A stretch of 64,000 nucleotides of DNA from Cytophagales bacterium (GTDB lineage: Bacteria > Bacteroidota > Bacteroidia > Cytophagales > Cytophagaceae), in contig REBA01000013.1 in NCBI GenBank assembly GCA_004294225.1, positions 57,046 through 121,045 on the forward strand, given 5' to 3'. The notes below the pieces were generated by a model that worked only from the letters and a program-made list of their open reading frames with translations, did no database searches and was not told the DNA's origin. Position 1 is the first letter of the stretch, and every line of letters begins with the position of its first letter. A program made the position numbers and the translations under genes. This document shows positions 35,359 to 46,234 of the stretch, piece by piece.

Positions 35359-38300
35359 TTGTCATTCTCGATTAAAAATATATTTATAGTATTAGGATCT
35401 TGCCTTTCGTTTATTGCTTGGTTTTCCTCTGCAAAGTCTATTCAAAAGCACAGGCATTCTAATTATTATAATTCTAATTATGCATTCCCCCCAGAAGATA
35501 GCGCAAAGGCAAAAAAGAAAAATAAAAAATCTGAGAAATCGGTAGATGACCGCTATGGAGATCCTTTCTCTAACAAGACTTCTAAATCACCACTATTACT
35601 TAACAATCCAGCCAATATTTCAACTATAGTAGAACTTGATTCTAATCAAGAGAATTTCACTATAAAAGAAAAAGTAGGAGAAAGTGATTTTAGAACACCC
35701 TCTACGATGACCTATGAAGAATATAGTAAATATCAAGAACAAGAATCTATAAAAAGCTATTGGAAGAGTAAGCAAAATGGCGGGGTGGCTGCTTCTAAAG
35801 AAGGAGTAAATATTAAGAATGCATTAAAAACATTAAGAATCCCTATAAAAGGATTAGAGGGGCCTTTTGGTAGTAATTTCGTAGATATCAAACCCAATGG
35901 TTTGGTTACACTTGATTTTAGTGGGAGGTGGCAACGTGTAAATAATCCTATTATTCCAGTAAGACAGCAAAGAAATGGTGGCTTCGAATTCGATCAACAA
36001 ATAAGTATGAACCTTGTAGGTAAGATTGGAGAAAAACTCAAGCTTACCGCCAACTGGGATACCAAAGCAGCTTTTGAATTTCAGAATAATATTAAGCTAG
36101 AATATTCTGGTTTGGAAACAGATATTTTACAAAAAATAGAAGCAGGGTTTGTGAATATGCCTGTTAATAGCAGTTTAATTACAGGAGCACAAAATTTATT
36201 TGGTATAAAAACCAAATTGCAATTCGGCAGAATGAGTGTTACGGCTGTAATGTCTAGCCAAAGAGGAAAAGTAGATGAAATAAGAATGCCTGCTGGTTCA
36301 CAAGCTAGAGATTTTGAAGTAAGAGCAGATGCTTATGATGAGAATAGACACTTTTTCTTAGGTCAATTTTTTAGGAATAACTACGAAAATGCTTTGAAAG
36401 GTTATCCAGCACTTACTAGTGGTGTAAAGGTAACCAAAGTAAACGTATATGTTACCAATAGAGTAAATAACACACAGTTTAATAAGAATGTTGTTGCCTA
36501 TATGGACTTGGGAGAAAGCCAACCGTACAGAAAATTCCTACAAGTACCAAATGCTTTACCTAATGCTCCAACCAGAGATTCTGCAATGAACAGACTTTCT
36601 TACCCAGATTTAAAATCCTTCGATGTTTTAGGGAAAAGTGCGGATGTTCGTGACCATACTTTGATACCAGATTATTTAAGAAGAACTATATTATCTAAAT
36701 TCTCTGAAGAAGCCGCTTGCGACACTTGTTTTCAGAATGGTATAGATTACTTGGTTACTACTTCCGCAAGAATGCTCCAACCTACTGAATATACCTTTAA
36801 CCCAGATTTAGGATATATCTCATTAAACTCACCGCTTACAGGGCAGGATATGCTTGCAGTAGCCTATGAATATTCCTTTAGAGGTCAAACAGGTTCTGTA
36901 AATTACAAAGTCGGCGAAGTTGTAGGCGACAGGTTAGTAACAGATTCTGCAGGAAAAACTAGCGAAGCGATTGTGTTAAAATTATTGAAACCAGTAGGAA
37001 CTTTTACCAATCTTCCTACTTGGGGTTTGATGATGAAAAATATTTATTCTTTGGGTGCAACTCAAGTATCTAGAGAAAACTTTCTACTTAGAGTTATTTA
37101 TAAAGACGACCGCACTGGGTTAGACGTTCCTTACTTTCAGGATTTGCAAAATACCGAAAAAAGAGTCTCTATTCTAAGAGCTTTAGGCATTGACCGATTA
37201 GGCCCTAATAACGACCCCCCTGCAGATGGGAATTTTGACTTTGTAGAAGGAATCACCATAGACCCTAGATTTGGTAGAGTCATCTTTCCTGTTCTTGAAC
37301 CATTTGGTTCAAATATGCAAAACAATGTTTTGAAAGGAGAACCTGAAGAGATTATTAATAAATATGTTTTCAGTGAACTATATACCAAGCAACTTGGCGA
37401 TGTAAGACAATACGCTGGGAAGAACAAATTCTTCTTAAAAGGTCGTATGCAATCAAGTTCTACTAGTGACATTCCTCTTCAAGGAATTAATATTGCTCCA
37501 GGCTCTGTGCAAGTATATGCAGGAAGTAATTTACTTGCCGAGAATGTAGATTATCAAGTGGACTATGGAAGCTCAAGAGTAAAAATCTTGAACCAAGGCA
37601 TTCTTGCTTCTGGCCAAGAGATAAGAGTAAAATACGAAAAACAAGACTTATTCAACTTTAGAAGAAAAACATTCTTAGGAACTCGATTAGATTATAAACT
37701 CAATAACGATGTGAATTTTGGAGGTACATTTTTACATCAAACAGAGTCTCCTCAAATTACCAGAACCAATGTGGGCGACGAACCAAGTAGCAACAGTATT
37801 TGGGGTTTAGATATGAATTTTAAGAAAGAGTCAAGATTTATCACTAAAATGCTCGATAAGCTTCCTCTTCTTGAAACCAAAGAACCTACCCAAATAACAT
37901 TTGCAGGCGAAGTAGCACAGCTTATTCCAGGTTATCCCAAAGTAATTGATAAAGGAGAAAATGGAACATCATTTATAGATGATTTTGAAGGAGCTGAAAC
38001 CCCTTTTGATTTGACCAATAACCCTAGTAGATGGAGATTGAGTACTACACCAAAAATTACCAACTCTATGCTTTCTCCTTCAGAATTGCAGGAGTTAGAC
38101 CTAGACTTTAATGCACCAAATCAGAGCCTGAGATACTATCACCATCGTGCAAAATTAGCTTGGTATAATATTGACAATTCATTCTATACCAGTTCAGGAG
38201 GTAATATACCCGCTTCCATTAGTGCAAAAGACAAAGAAAATATATTCATTAAGCAAATTCAAGCGAGAGAAATTTTTCCTCAACAAGATCAGTTTTTAGG

Positions 38301-41300
38301 GCAACCTCCTCTTCCAACACTTGACTTAGCCTATTTCCCAGCCCAAAGGGGAGCTTATAACTTTAACCCTAATCTTAATAGCAGAGGAGAATTTAATTTT
38401 AACCGAAGAATGAGCTGGGCAGGTATAACAAGAGATTTAAGAAATGATATAGATTTTGATAATGCCAATATTCAATATTTAGAATTTTGGGTTATGAACC
38501 CTTTTTATGATGCTTCTAAAATTCAAGATGACAAATATAAAATTCCTATTAATTTGGTGGAAGAAGACAGCAAACCTACCATGCCTGCGGAATTGAAAAA
38601 TAAAGTACCAGATCCTGTGAAAAGTTCTGGTAAGCTTTATATCAACCTTGGAGAAATATCTGAGGATGTAATGAAAGATGGGTTAAATATGTTTGAGAAT
38701 GGACTACCCTACGATGATGCTTCCAGAGTAAAAGGACCTGTGAGGGAAACCAATTGGGGTAAAGTGCCTACTACACAATTTATCACCAACGCTTTCCCAG
38801 CCATAGATGGGGCTAGATCTTTGCAAGATGTAGGGCTTGATGGGCTTACCAATGCAGAAGAAACGCTGAAATTTCAAGAGTATGTGAATACAGTTTCTAA
38901 CCTAATTACTGACCCTGTATTAAGGCAAACCTTCCTGAATGACCCATCTGGAGATGATTTTAAATATTATTTAGGGGAAGATCTAGACCAACAAAGAAAG
39001 TCTATTTTGCAGAGGTATCTTAATTTTAGCGGTACAGAAAACAATTCTCCTGCAAGTACTATTAATGCATTTACACCTGCAAGTACTTTTACTCCAGATA
39101 TGGAGGATCTCAATCAAGACAATACCATTAATACTTCCAATAACTATTATGAGTATGAGATAGATATTGACCCTAATAAATTCAATATAGGAGCAAGTGA
39201 ATACATTATAGCAAAACAATTGAATTCGGAAACAAACGTAGAATATCTTCAATTTAGAATACCCATTAGAGGTAAATCTACTAAAGTGGGGGCTATAGAA
39301 GGATTTAAAAGTATTAGATTTATAAGAATGTATTTATCTGGTTTTGAAGAACCAATTGTTTTGCGTTTTGCTAAATTCCAATTAGTAGCTAATCAATGGA
39401 GAGCTTTTCAGACACCTACCAGCAGAAATGTTATTGAAGAAGGCGTAAAAGCTATACCCGATAAGATTGATGTAAGCACTGTAAATGTAGAAGAAAATTC
39501 TACTGGTGTTTTAAATAAGACATCCTCTTATATTGTTCCTCCTGGTTTTTCTAGAGACCAAGATATTACCTCCCAGAATAATAGAAGATTGAACGAACAA
39601 TCGCTTCGCTTATGTCTAGATGAAACAATAGGTTTAGCAGGAGGTAGGATAGCCTCAGCTTTTAAGAATGTAAATGTAGATATGCTCAATTATGGAAGAC
39701 TGAGAATGTTTGTACATGCAGAATCTACAGACCCAGAAGATATTAGAAAAAATCTTAAAGCATTTATCAGATTAGGAACAGATTTTACAGACAATTACTA
39801 TGATATTGAGTTGCCTCTTACTTTTTCCAATCTCAATAACTTAAATCCCACTGCTGAGGAAGTATGGCCAAGTGGGAATCATCTTAACATTAATCTAAAA
39901 GGACTCCCAGAATTGAAGTCTCAAAGAAATGGGCAAGGAGGTGCTTTTAATGTTCCATATAAAGGCCTTGTTGACGGGAAGGTGGTTTCGGTAAAAGGAA
40001 ATCCAGATTTAAGTTCAGTTCAGGTCATTATGCTTGGAATGACCAATTCGGGAAGATTTGATGCAGACCCTCCAGTGTCTGGCTGTATATGGGTAAATGA
40101 GCTAAGGCTTACTGACTTTGTGCAAGAAGGAGGATGGGCAACTACTGCAAGGCTTAACGTGAAATTAGCAGATGTAGCCAATATTGCTAGTACGATGAGA
40201 TTTGTGGGAGTAGGCTTTGGCTCTATAGACCAAAAAGTTTCCCAAAGACAAAGGGTGAATACCTTAGAATGGGGTGTTCAAGGGAATATGGGTTTAGATA
40301 GATTTATACCTCAGAAGGTTGGTTTGAGACTTCCATTATTTGCAAGTTACAACACTAAAGTAATTTCACCTAGATACAACCCATTAGATCCAGATGTGCT
40401 GCTTGCTACTTCGTTAAAAAACATTCCAGATCCAGCCCAAAGAGAAGCATACCGGAAAATTGTCGTAGACGAACAAATTATTAAAGGCATTAATTTAACT
40501 AACGTTCAGAAGGTAAAAACAAGACCAGACTCAAAATCGCATTTCTACGATATAGAAAATATTTCTTTATCTGTAGGTTATAATATAACCACAAGAACCA
40601 ATTCAAGTATTTATGATTTCTATAATAAGTTATATACTGGTGGAGTTGGTTATTCCTTTACCAATCCTGCAAAGCCTTTTGAGCCTTTTAAGAATGCTAA
40701 ATTTTTGAATTCAAAATATCTGAAATTGATCAAAGACATAAATTTTAGTTTTCTTCCCAATACCATCAATGTTCGATCAGATTTTAATAGGCGTTTGACC
40801 AAAACCCAATTTTATGAAGGAAATCCTTTAGATGGCATTTTGCAAGATCCATTTTATGAGAAAGCTTTCACCAATGTCCGAACCTATGGATTGGTCTGGT
40901 CTTTTACAAAAAGTATTACTTTAAACTACACTGCCAATACTAATGCAATTATTGATGAGCCCTTTAGTAGCCCTGATAGTGCTGGATATAATAAAGCATT
41001 ATGGAATAAAGTAAAAAGGCTAGGCAGAACCAAAAACTATACCCATAGCATTAATGCCACTTATAAAGTTCCTTTTGATAAGTTGCCTCTTACAGAATGG
41101 TTAAATACAGATTTAGCCTATGCAGGAACTTACAATTGGGTGGCAGGAGCAAATGCTCAAAGAGATACTATGGGAAACTTAGTTACTCAGAACACTAGAG
41201 ATATGAGTGTGAATGGAAATATAAGTTTAGATCGTATATACAACAAATCAAAATATTTAAGAGAAATTCTCAACCCACCACCAAAGCCAGAAAAAAAGCC

Positions 41301-42756
41301 TGTTCCAACCAACACAGACCCCAAGGCAGATACGACCAAAAAAGAAGAGCCAAAGAGAGAATACCTTGCACTCAAGGGAATACTTAGGTTAGCGATGAGT
41401 GCAAAAAGAATTACCCTAACTTATAAAATAACAGAAGGAACCAAATTACCAGGCTACAAAGGAACAGCCAATATTTTTGGTCTAGATAGGAATCAAGGGT
41501 CAGACCTTATGCTTCCTTTTGTGCTTGGCTGGCAAGATTATAGTCTGCTTCGCAAACTTGCTAGTGCAAATCTTATTTCTGATAGACCTTCGCTAACCGA
41601 CCAATTTACCTATTCTCATAGAGAATCTTTTAGTGCACAGACCACATTAGACCCCATAAGAGATTTTAATATTACCCTGAAATTAACCAGAGAGAAAACC
41701 AATAACTATAGTGAACTATTTTATTTTAACAAGGCAAAAAATGAGTTTGAAACAGCTAACCCCTTAATTACTGGTAATTATAATATCTCTATGATATTTT
41801 TGGGGACAGCATTTAAAGGTCCTGTAAGTGGCTCTGATGACCCCACTTCTTCTCAAACTTTTCAAGACTTTGAAAATAATAGAAGAATCATTAAAGAAAG
41901 AAAAATAACAGAAACAGGCAATGTACTTCAAGATTCCTTATTAGGTTTAAATTCTCAGGATATATTAGTTCCAACGTTTTTAGCTACCTATCGAGGTATG
42001 GACATCAATAAAGCCAGCCTTAATCCTTATCCTGCTATACCATTGCCCAACTGGGGAGTTAATTATACTGGTTTAAATAAACTAAAATTCTTTAAGAAAT
42101 GGTTTCAAAGCATTAATATAACCCATAATTATAATGCTACCTATAGTGTGTCTAGTTTTACTTCTTCTAACCTTTACGGTAGCCGAAGTATTAATCCTCA
42201 AACAGACCCTAGTAGAATGCCACTGCCTTCTATATCTAGAGGGGGTAATTATGTTCCTGTATTTACAATGGATATAGTTACTATTAAGGAGTCATTTTCT
42301 CCTTTAATTGGTATCAACTTAAGAACAAAAGGTAAAGCCACTTATAACATACAGCTATTAAGAGACAGAGGGCTTACATTGTCTATGACCAATGCACAAA
42401 TACAAGAAGTAAGAAGCCAAGGAATTACCGTGGGATTTGGTTGGAACAAAACAGGTCTGAAATTTCCATTTAAATGGCAGGGACGCCAGATCCCTCCATT
42501 AAAAAATGAGCTTACTTTTAAGGCAGACTTAACTATTAGAGATAATCTTACTATACAAAGAAACATCAATGGAGCAAGCACAATTACAGCAGGAGTAATT
42601 ACTGTTCAGATTCGCCCAACCATATCTTATATGATAAGCCAAAGAGTAACACTGATGTTCTATTTTGATAGAAATGTGAATATTCCTCGTATATCTAGCC
42701 AATTCAGAAGAGGGGTTACCCAATTTGGACTTCAGCTCAGGTTTACCTTATCTTAA
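35359..42756 (+). CDS. sprA: SprA, outer-membrane translocon of the type IX secretion system
   Basis: 2465 residues, the size expected of SprA, a giant 36-strand barrel that carries type IX cargo across the outer membrane and is needed for gliding in motile relatives. N-terminal hydrophobic signal (IFIVLGSCLSFIAWFSSAKS), then repeated SprA-type segments such as LRIPIKGLEGPFGSNFVDIK, FIDDFEGAETPFDL, LEFWVMNPFYDASK and CIWVNELRLTDFVQEGGWA. The last residues form barrel strands ending FGLQLRFTLS. The start is TTG: the preceding in-frame stop is at 35350-35352 and the first internal Met lies over 100 residues in. ruvA is upstream. Confidence 0.96.
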   Translation: MSFSIKNIFIVLGSCLSFIAWFSSAKSIQKHRHSNYYNSNYAFPPEDSAKAKKKNKKSEKSVDDRYGDPFSNKTSKSPLLLNNPANISTIVELDSNQENFTIKEKVGESDFRTPSTMTYEEYSKYQEQESIKSYWKSKQNGGVAASKEGVNIKNALKTLRIPIKGLEGPFGSNFVDIKPNGLVTLDFSGRWQRVNNPIIPVRQQRNGGFEFDQQISMNLVGKIGEKLKLTANWDTKAAFEFQNNIKLEYSGLETDILQKIEAGFVNMPVNSSLITGAQNLFGIKTKLQFGRMSVTAVMSSQRGKVDEIRMPAGSQARDFEVRADAYDENRHFFLGQFFRNNYENALKGYPALTSGVKVTKVNVYVTNRVNNTQFNKNVVAYMDLGESQPYRKFLQVPNALPNAPTRDSAMNRLSYPDLKSFDVLGKSADVRDHTLIPDYLRRTILSKFSEEAACDTCFQNGIDYLVTTSARMLQPTEYTFNPDLGYISLNSPLTGQDMLAVAYEYSFRGQTGSVNYKVGEVVGDRLVTDSAGKTSEAIVLKLLKPVGTFTNLPTWGLMMKNIYSLGATQVSRENFLLRVIYKDDRTGLDVPYFQDLQNTEKRVSILRALGIDRLGPNNDPPADGNFDFVEGITIDPRFGRVIFPVLEPFGSNMQNNVLKGEPEEIINKYVFSELYTKQLGDVRQYAGKNKFFLKGRMQSSSTSDIPLQGINIAPGSVQVYAGSNLLAENVDYQVDYGSSRVKILNQGILASGQEIRVKYEKQDLFNFRRKTFLGTRLDYKLNNDVNFGGTFLHQTESPQITRTNVGDEPSSNSIWGLDMNFKKESRFITKMLDKLPLLETKEPTQITFAGEVAQLIPGYPKVIDKGENGTSFIDDFEGAETPFDLTNNPSRWRLSTTPKITNSMLSPSELQELDLDFNAPNQSLRYYHHRAKLAWYNIDNSFYTSSGGNIPASISAKDKENIFIKQIQAREIFPQQDQFLGQPPLPTLDLAYFPAQRGAYNFNPNLNSRGEFNFNRRMSWAGITRDLRNDIDFDNANIQYLEFWVMNPFYDASKIQDDKYKIPINLVEEDSKPTMPAELKNKVPDPVKSSGKLYINLGEISEDVMKDGLNMFENGLPYDDASRVKGPVRETNWGKVPTTQFITNAFPAIDGARSLQDVGLDGLTNAEETLKFQEYVNTVSNLITDPVLRQTFLNDPSGDDFKYYLGEDLDQQRKSILQRYLNFSGTENNSPASTINAFTPASTFTPDMEDLNQDNTINTSNNYYEYEIDIDPNKFNIGASEYIIAKQLNSETNVEYLQFRIPIRGKSTKVGAIEGFKSIRFIRMYLSGFEEPIVLRFAKFQLVANQWRAFQTPTSRNVIEEGVKAIPDKIDVSTVNVEENSTGVLNKTSSYIVPPGFSRDQDITSQNNRRLNEQSLRLCLDETIGLAGGRIASAFKNVNVDMLNYGRLRMFVHAESTDPEDIRKNLKAFIRLGTDFTDNYYDIELPLTFSNLNNLNPTAEEVWPSGNHLNINLKGLPELKSQRNGQGGAFNVPYKGLVDGKVVSVKGNPDLSSVQVIMLGMTNSGRFDADPPVSGCIWVNELRLTDFVQEGGWATTARLNVKLADVANIASTMRFVGVGFGSIDQKVSQRQRVNTLEWGVQGNMGLDRFIPQKVGLRLPLFASYNTKVISPRYNPLDPDVLLATSLKNIPDPAQREAYRKIVVDEQIIKGINLTNVQKVKTRPDSKSHFYDIENISLSVGYNITTRTNSSIYDFYNKLYTGGVGYSFTNPAKPFEPFKNAKFLNSKYLKLIKDINFSFLPNTINVRSDFNRRLTKTQFYEGNPLDGILQDPFYEKAFTNVRTYGLVWSFTKSITLNYTANTNAIIDEPFSSPDSAGYNKALWNKVKRLGRTKNYTHSINATYKVPFDKLPLTEWLNTDLAYAGTYNWVAGANAQRDTMGNLVTQNTRDMSVNGNISLDRIYNKSKYLREILNPPPKPEKKPVPTNTDPKADTTKKEEPKREYLALKGILRLAMSAKRITLTYKITEGTKLPGYKGTANIFGLDRNQGSDLMLPFVLGWQDYSLLRKLASANLISDRPSLTDQFTYSHRESFSAQTTLDPIRDFNITLKLTREKTNNYSELFYFNKAKNEFETANPLITGNYNISMIFLGTAFKGPVSGSDDPTSSQTFQDFENNRRIIKERKITETGNVLQDSLLGLNSQDILVPTFLATYRGMDINKASLNPYPAIPLPNWGVNYTGLNKLKFFKKWFQSINITHNYNATYSVSSFTSSNLYGSRSINPQTDPSRMPLPSISRGGNYVPVFTMDIVTIKESFSPLIGINLRTKGKATYNIQLLRDRGLTLSMTNAQIQEVRSQGITVGFGWNKTGLKFPFKWQGRQIPPLKNELTFKADLTIRDNLTIQRNINGASTITAGVITVQIRPTISYMISQRVTLMFYFDRNVNIPRISSQFRRGVTQFGLQLRFTLS

Positions 42757-42787
42757 TGCTTTAATTTATATTTGAGTCTATTTTAGG

Positions 42788-42835
42788 GCAACAAAAGAAC
42801 GTAATTAAGGCAATCTTTTAATTCTTTGTTGTTGC
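42788..42835. repeat. Imperfect inverted repeat after sprA
   Basis: GCAACAAAAGAA near 42788 pairs imperfectly with TTCTTTGTTGTTGC ending at 42835. It starts 31 bases after the sprA stop. There is no T-run after it, so it is a weak terminator candidate only. Confidence 0.3.
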
Positions 42836-42981
42836 TAAACAAACCTTTATTCAGGATGGGAAAGTATAAATTGTTGGATTAAAAATTTAAATAACAGTCA
42901 GAAAAATTCTCGCATTTTTTCTTTATCACTAAATACCAGAAAATACATCATCAAAAATAGTCTAATAAAAATATTAATTAC

Positions 42982-44088
42982 ATGAAACAAAAATACATTT
43001 TCTTATTTACGCTCTCCTTTTTAATCTCTACAATAACTATGGCACAGAACGAACCTGTAAAAATAGGAGTAATAGGACTCACTCATTCTCACGTTCATTG
43101 GATTTTTGAAAGTGAAAAAACAGCTGATATTAAGATTGTAGGCATAGTTGAGAAAAATAAGGATTTGGCAGAAAGATATTCAAAACAACATGGATACGCT
43201 ATGAACATAGTATACAACACCATGGAAGAAATGATTAAAGCTACCCATCCTGAGGCAGTATGTGCATTTGGCACTATCTATGAACACTTAGAGGTTGTTC
43301 AAAAAGCAGCTCCCTTAGGTATTCATGTTATGGTGGAAAAGCCTTTGGCAGTTAGTTTAGAACATGCAAAAACAATGGAAGCTATAGCTAAGAAACACAA
43401 TATACATTTACTCACAAATTTCGAAACAACTTGGTATCCTACTAATCATGAAGCTTACAAATACCTTGAAAGTAAATCTATAGGCTCACTTAGAAAGGTG
43501 GTCATAAGAGACGGACATAAAGGACCTAAAATATTAGGAATTAACAAAGAGTTTTTGGATTGGTTGACCGACCCTGTTCAAAATGGTGGTGGTGCAATAA
43601 CCGATTTTGGTTGTTATGGTATTAACCTAATGACTTGGTTAATGAAAGGTGAAAAACCTGTTTTTGTTACTGCTATTACACAACAACAGCAACCAGAAAA
43701 CAATCCTAATGTAGATGACGATGCAACTATAATTCTAAAATATGCCAATGCCAACGCTATTGTTCAAGCCTCTTGGAATTGGCCTATAGGAAGAAAGGAT
43801 ATGGAGATTTACGGGCAAAAAGGGGTGGTGTATGTTGATAATCGCAATAATATGAGAATTCGCATATCTGAAGGATATGATAGTTATACAGAAGAAACTT
43901 TTAAATTAGAAGAAAGAAAGAAACCATACAATGACCCTTTTTCTTTTTTTGCTTCTGTCATTAAAAAAGAGATAACCCCTAGCCCCTTTGATTTATCTTC
44001 GTTAGAAAATAATATGGCTGTGATGGAAATCCTAAATGCAGCCATCAAGAGTGCTAAGACAAATAAAACTGTTAGAATTAAAAAATAA
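42982..44088 (+). CDS. Exported Gfo/Idh/MocA-family oxidoreductase
   Basis: 368 residues. Signal peptide MKQKYIFLFTLSFLISTITMAQ, then a Rossmann NAD(P) domain (VKIGVIGLTHSHVHWIF in place of the usual GxGxxG region) and the family EKP motif in MVEKPLAVSLEHA. The C-terminal alpha/beta domain has GGGAITDFGCYGINLMTWLMKG, where the catalytic-site Asp/His pair usually lies. Members oxidise or reduce sugars and derivatives; periplasmic members are common in Bacteroidota. Stands alone after sprA; the substrate is unknown. Confidence 0.88.
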   Translation: MKQKYIFLFTLSFLISTITMAQNEPVKIGVIGLTHSHVHWIFESEKTADIKIVGIVEKNKDLAERYSKQHGYAMNIVYNTMEEMIKATHPEAVCAFGTIYEHLEVVQKAAPLGIHVMVEKPLAVSLEHAKTMEAIAKKHNIHLLTNFETTWYPTNHEAYKYLESKSIGSLRKVVIRDGHKGPKILGINKEFLDWLTDPVQNGGGAITDFGCYGINLMTWLMKGEKPVFVTAITQQQQPENNPNVDDDATIILKYANANAIVQASWNWPIGRKDMEIYGQKGVVYVDNRNNMRIRISEGYDSYTEETFKLEERKKPYNDPFSFFASVIKKEITPSPFDLSSLENNMAVMEILNAAIKSAKTNKTVRIKK

Positions 44089-44287
44089 TTAGAGCTTCCT
44101 TTTTTAGAGTTACTTAGGAATAAAAATTCCAAAATATATTTCGTGCAAAATTTTTCAGTGTAAATTATCATTATTTTCTCTTAATCTAACTTCCTTTTTA
44201 GACTTGAAAAATTATTTGCCAAAAAATTTAATCTCCAGATTTTTGATGTTACCAAAGTCTGTCCTCGACAATACAAAATCGATAGAC

Positions 44288-45250
44288 TTAATACTTTTCA
44301 AAAAAGAGCAACATATCACTACTCAACTCCTCGCAACCATCTCCAAAACTGAAGAAACCATGGGCTGCTCCTTCGTATATTTTAAACTGAACTTCTTTTG
44401 ATTGTTTTGTAACTTGTTCCGCCCAAATTTTTGAAGAACGTAACAATTCGTCTTTGCCAGCACCTACTATAAATGTTGGAGGCAGCACAGGAATAGTGTC
44501 AAAGTCCATCGGAACAAGAGGTATTTCGGGAGTAGTCGTATTATCGAAATACACTTTAGAAAATAACTTTGCACTAGGAAAACCATCTTCAATCCAAGAA
44601 GTTCTATCATTAACGCCAAATAGGTCAACCACTGTTTTTATTTTCGGGAGTGTATTTACATCGGTTGTGGAATCCAGCATTTTTAGCAGTTCCGGGTTTG
44701 AGATATAAATACCTAGCATCATTGCCAAGTTGCCACCAGCCGAGTCTCCTATTAAATGGATTTCATATTGAGGGTAATTCGTTTTAATCCATGCCAATGC
44801 CTTTAATAACGAACGGAGTAAATTGGGATGCTGGGCATTGGGTGCTAAGGGGTAATTGATACTGAATACCAAATATCCTGCGTCTGAAAATTTTAATAAA
44901 GGTTTAGAGTAAAAGCTACCCTTGGTTCCCGCTAACCAAGCACCACCGTGTATATGAACTACCGCTACTTTTTTTGAAATTGATTGAGAGGAGGTAATGA
45001 TATCCAATTTTTCATCTGCGTGCTCACCATAACTCATTTCTTTAACTCTACCATCAGGATACGACTCGCCTCCAATTACCGATACAAGAGGCATCAATAC
45101 GTTACTCCAAAAGAATATACCTGCTTTTTCACCAAAAGAAAATTGGATTGGTCCTTTTCCATTATAAATAGTAGAAATTTTAATGATTAAAGTAATTGCG
45201 ATTACTGCAATTATTGACAGTGTAATCGTTAGTTTTCTTGAGTTTTTCAT
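44288..45250 (-). CDS. Alpha/beta hydrolase (hormone-sensitive-lipase type)
   Basis: 320 residues with an N-terminal membrane anchor or signal (residues 7-26). HSL-family motifs are complete: oxyanion HIHGGAWLAGTKGSF, nucleophile LIGDSAGGNLAMMLG (Ser), FIVGAGKDELL (Asp) and GAAHGFFSFGDG (His). A carboxylesterase acting on small esters at the inner membrane or periplasm is inferred. Last gene of a five-gene minus-strand unit with two MDR reductases; 41 bases separate it from the next gene upstream. Confidence 0.87.
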   Translation of the reverse strand: MKNSRKLTITLSIIAVIAITLIIKISTIYNGKGPIQFSFGEKAGIFFWSNVLMPLVSVIGGESYPDGRVKEMSYGEHADEKLDIITSSQSISKKVAVVHIHGGAWLAGTKGSFYSKPLLKFSDAGYLVFSINYPLAPNAQHPNLLRSLLKALAWIKTNYPQYEIHLIGDSAGGNLAMMLGIYISNPELLKMLDSTTDVNTLPKIKTVVDLFGVNDRTSWIEDGFPSAKLFSKVYFDNTTTPEIPLVPMDFDTIPVLPPTFIVGAGKDELLRSSKIWAEQVTKQSKEVQFKIYEGAAHGFFSFGDGCEELSSDMLLFFEKY

Positions 45251-45291
45251 TTTGTATAAATTTTATATTTGTTGATTTTAAATTTCAGTCC

Positions 45292-46224
45292 CTATGTTAG
45301 TGAAAGCACTAATTTGCCCAATAAAGTTCCTTGTGCTGCTTCAGTGTATGCTTCTCTAAAATCTTCGAGAGGGAAAGACTTTGCAATGACTAAGTCCATG
45401 TTGCTATTCACAACTTCATCAGATAAGGCTTTTAGATTCTCGTTGTTTGCAAACGAGCCCACTAACTTGTATTTCTTGTAAGAAAAAATATTGTTGATCA
45501 ATCCAGACAATATCTCTTTAGGCTTAGGTAGCGATGCTATAAAATATCCTTTGTCTTTTAACAAACTTTTGCCTTGATTAAAAGACAACTTATCTGACAG
45601 TTCAATTACCACATCGTATTTTTTTGATGAAGTCAAAATGTTGGTTTCCTTGTAGTTTATAACTTTATGAGCTCCCCATTCTTTCACAAGATCAATCCCT
45701 TTTGAACTTACTACGGCACTCACAATTGCACCACTATTTTTAGCCATTTGAGTAGCAAACATACCAATGCCACCAGTAGCTCCATTAATTAGAACTTCCA
45801 TTCCTTTTTCAATAGTGAGTAGTTTGGTAAAAATGCTTGCTGCCGTTATGCCTACAATTGGAATGATAGAAGCCTGCTCGTGAGTTAATTGAGTAGGTTT
45901 GTGAGCTATTTTTTTAATATCAGCCACGATATATTCAGCCATACAGCTTTTAGCTGCACCAAATACTTCATCGCCAATTTTGAATTCATTAACACCTACA
46001 CTAATTTCTTCTACCACCCCTGAAAATTCTAATCCAGAACCTTGCGGAAACTTCCAACCAGAAAGAATTTTTAGCTGTCCTTCCCTCATTTTCCAATCTA
46101 CAGGATTAATGGCGGCTGCTTTCACTTTTACCAAAACGGTATTGCTTTTTAATGCTGGAATAGGTGCATCCATCAATTCAAGGACATCAACGCCTCCAAA
46201 TTTTTTATATACAAGTTTTTTCAT
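45292..46224 (-). CDS. MDR-family NAD(P)H reductase, quinone-oxidoreductase type (copy 2)
   Basis: 310 residues. GroES-like N-terminal half (IPALKSNTVLVKVKAAAINP, VDWKMREGQLKI) and Rossmann half with the nucleotide loop VLINGATGGIGMFATQMAKN. No structural-zinc cysteine set or catalytic Cys/His zinc ligands, so it belongs to the zinc-independent quinone-reductase/enone-reductase group. Clearly paralogous to the gene immediately upstream (10 bases away). Substrates are probably quinones or other electrophilic carbonyls. Confidence 0.87.
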   Translation of the reverse strand: MKKLVYKKFGGVDVLELMDAPIPALKSNTVLVKVKAAAINPVDWKMREGQLKILSGWKFPQGSGLEFSGVVEEISVGVNEFKIGDEVFGAAKSCMAEYIVADIKKIAHKPTQLTHEQASIIPIVGITAASIFTKLLTIEKGMEVLINGATGGIGMFATQMAKNSGAIVSAVVSSKGIDLVKEWGAHKVINYKETNILTSSKKYDVVIELSDKLSFNQGKSLLKDKGYFIASLPKPKEILSGLINNIFSYKKYKLVGSFANNENLKALSDEVVNSNMDLVIAKSFPLEDFREAYTEAAQGTLLGKLVLSLT

Positions 46225-46234
46225 TTCAACAACT

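Noticed and set aside
44204..44401. Plus-strand open frame after the Gfo/Idh/MocA gene
   Set aside because: Its second half is antisense to the hydrolase C-terminus and the translation has no recognisable features.
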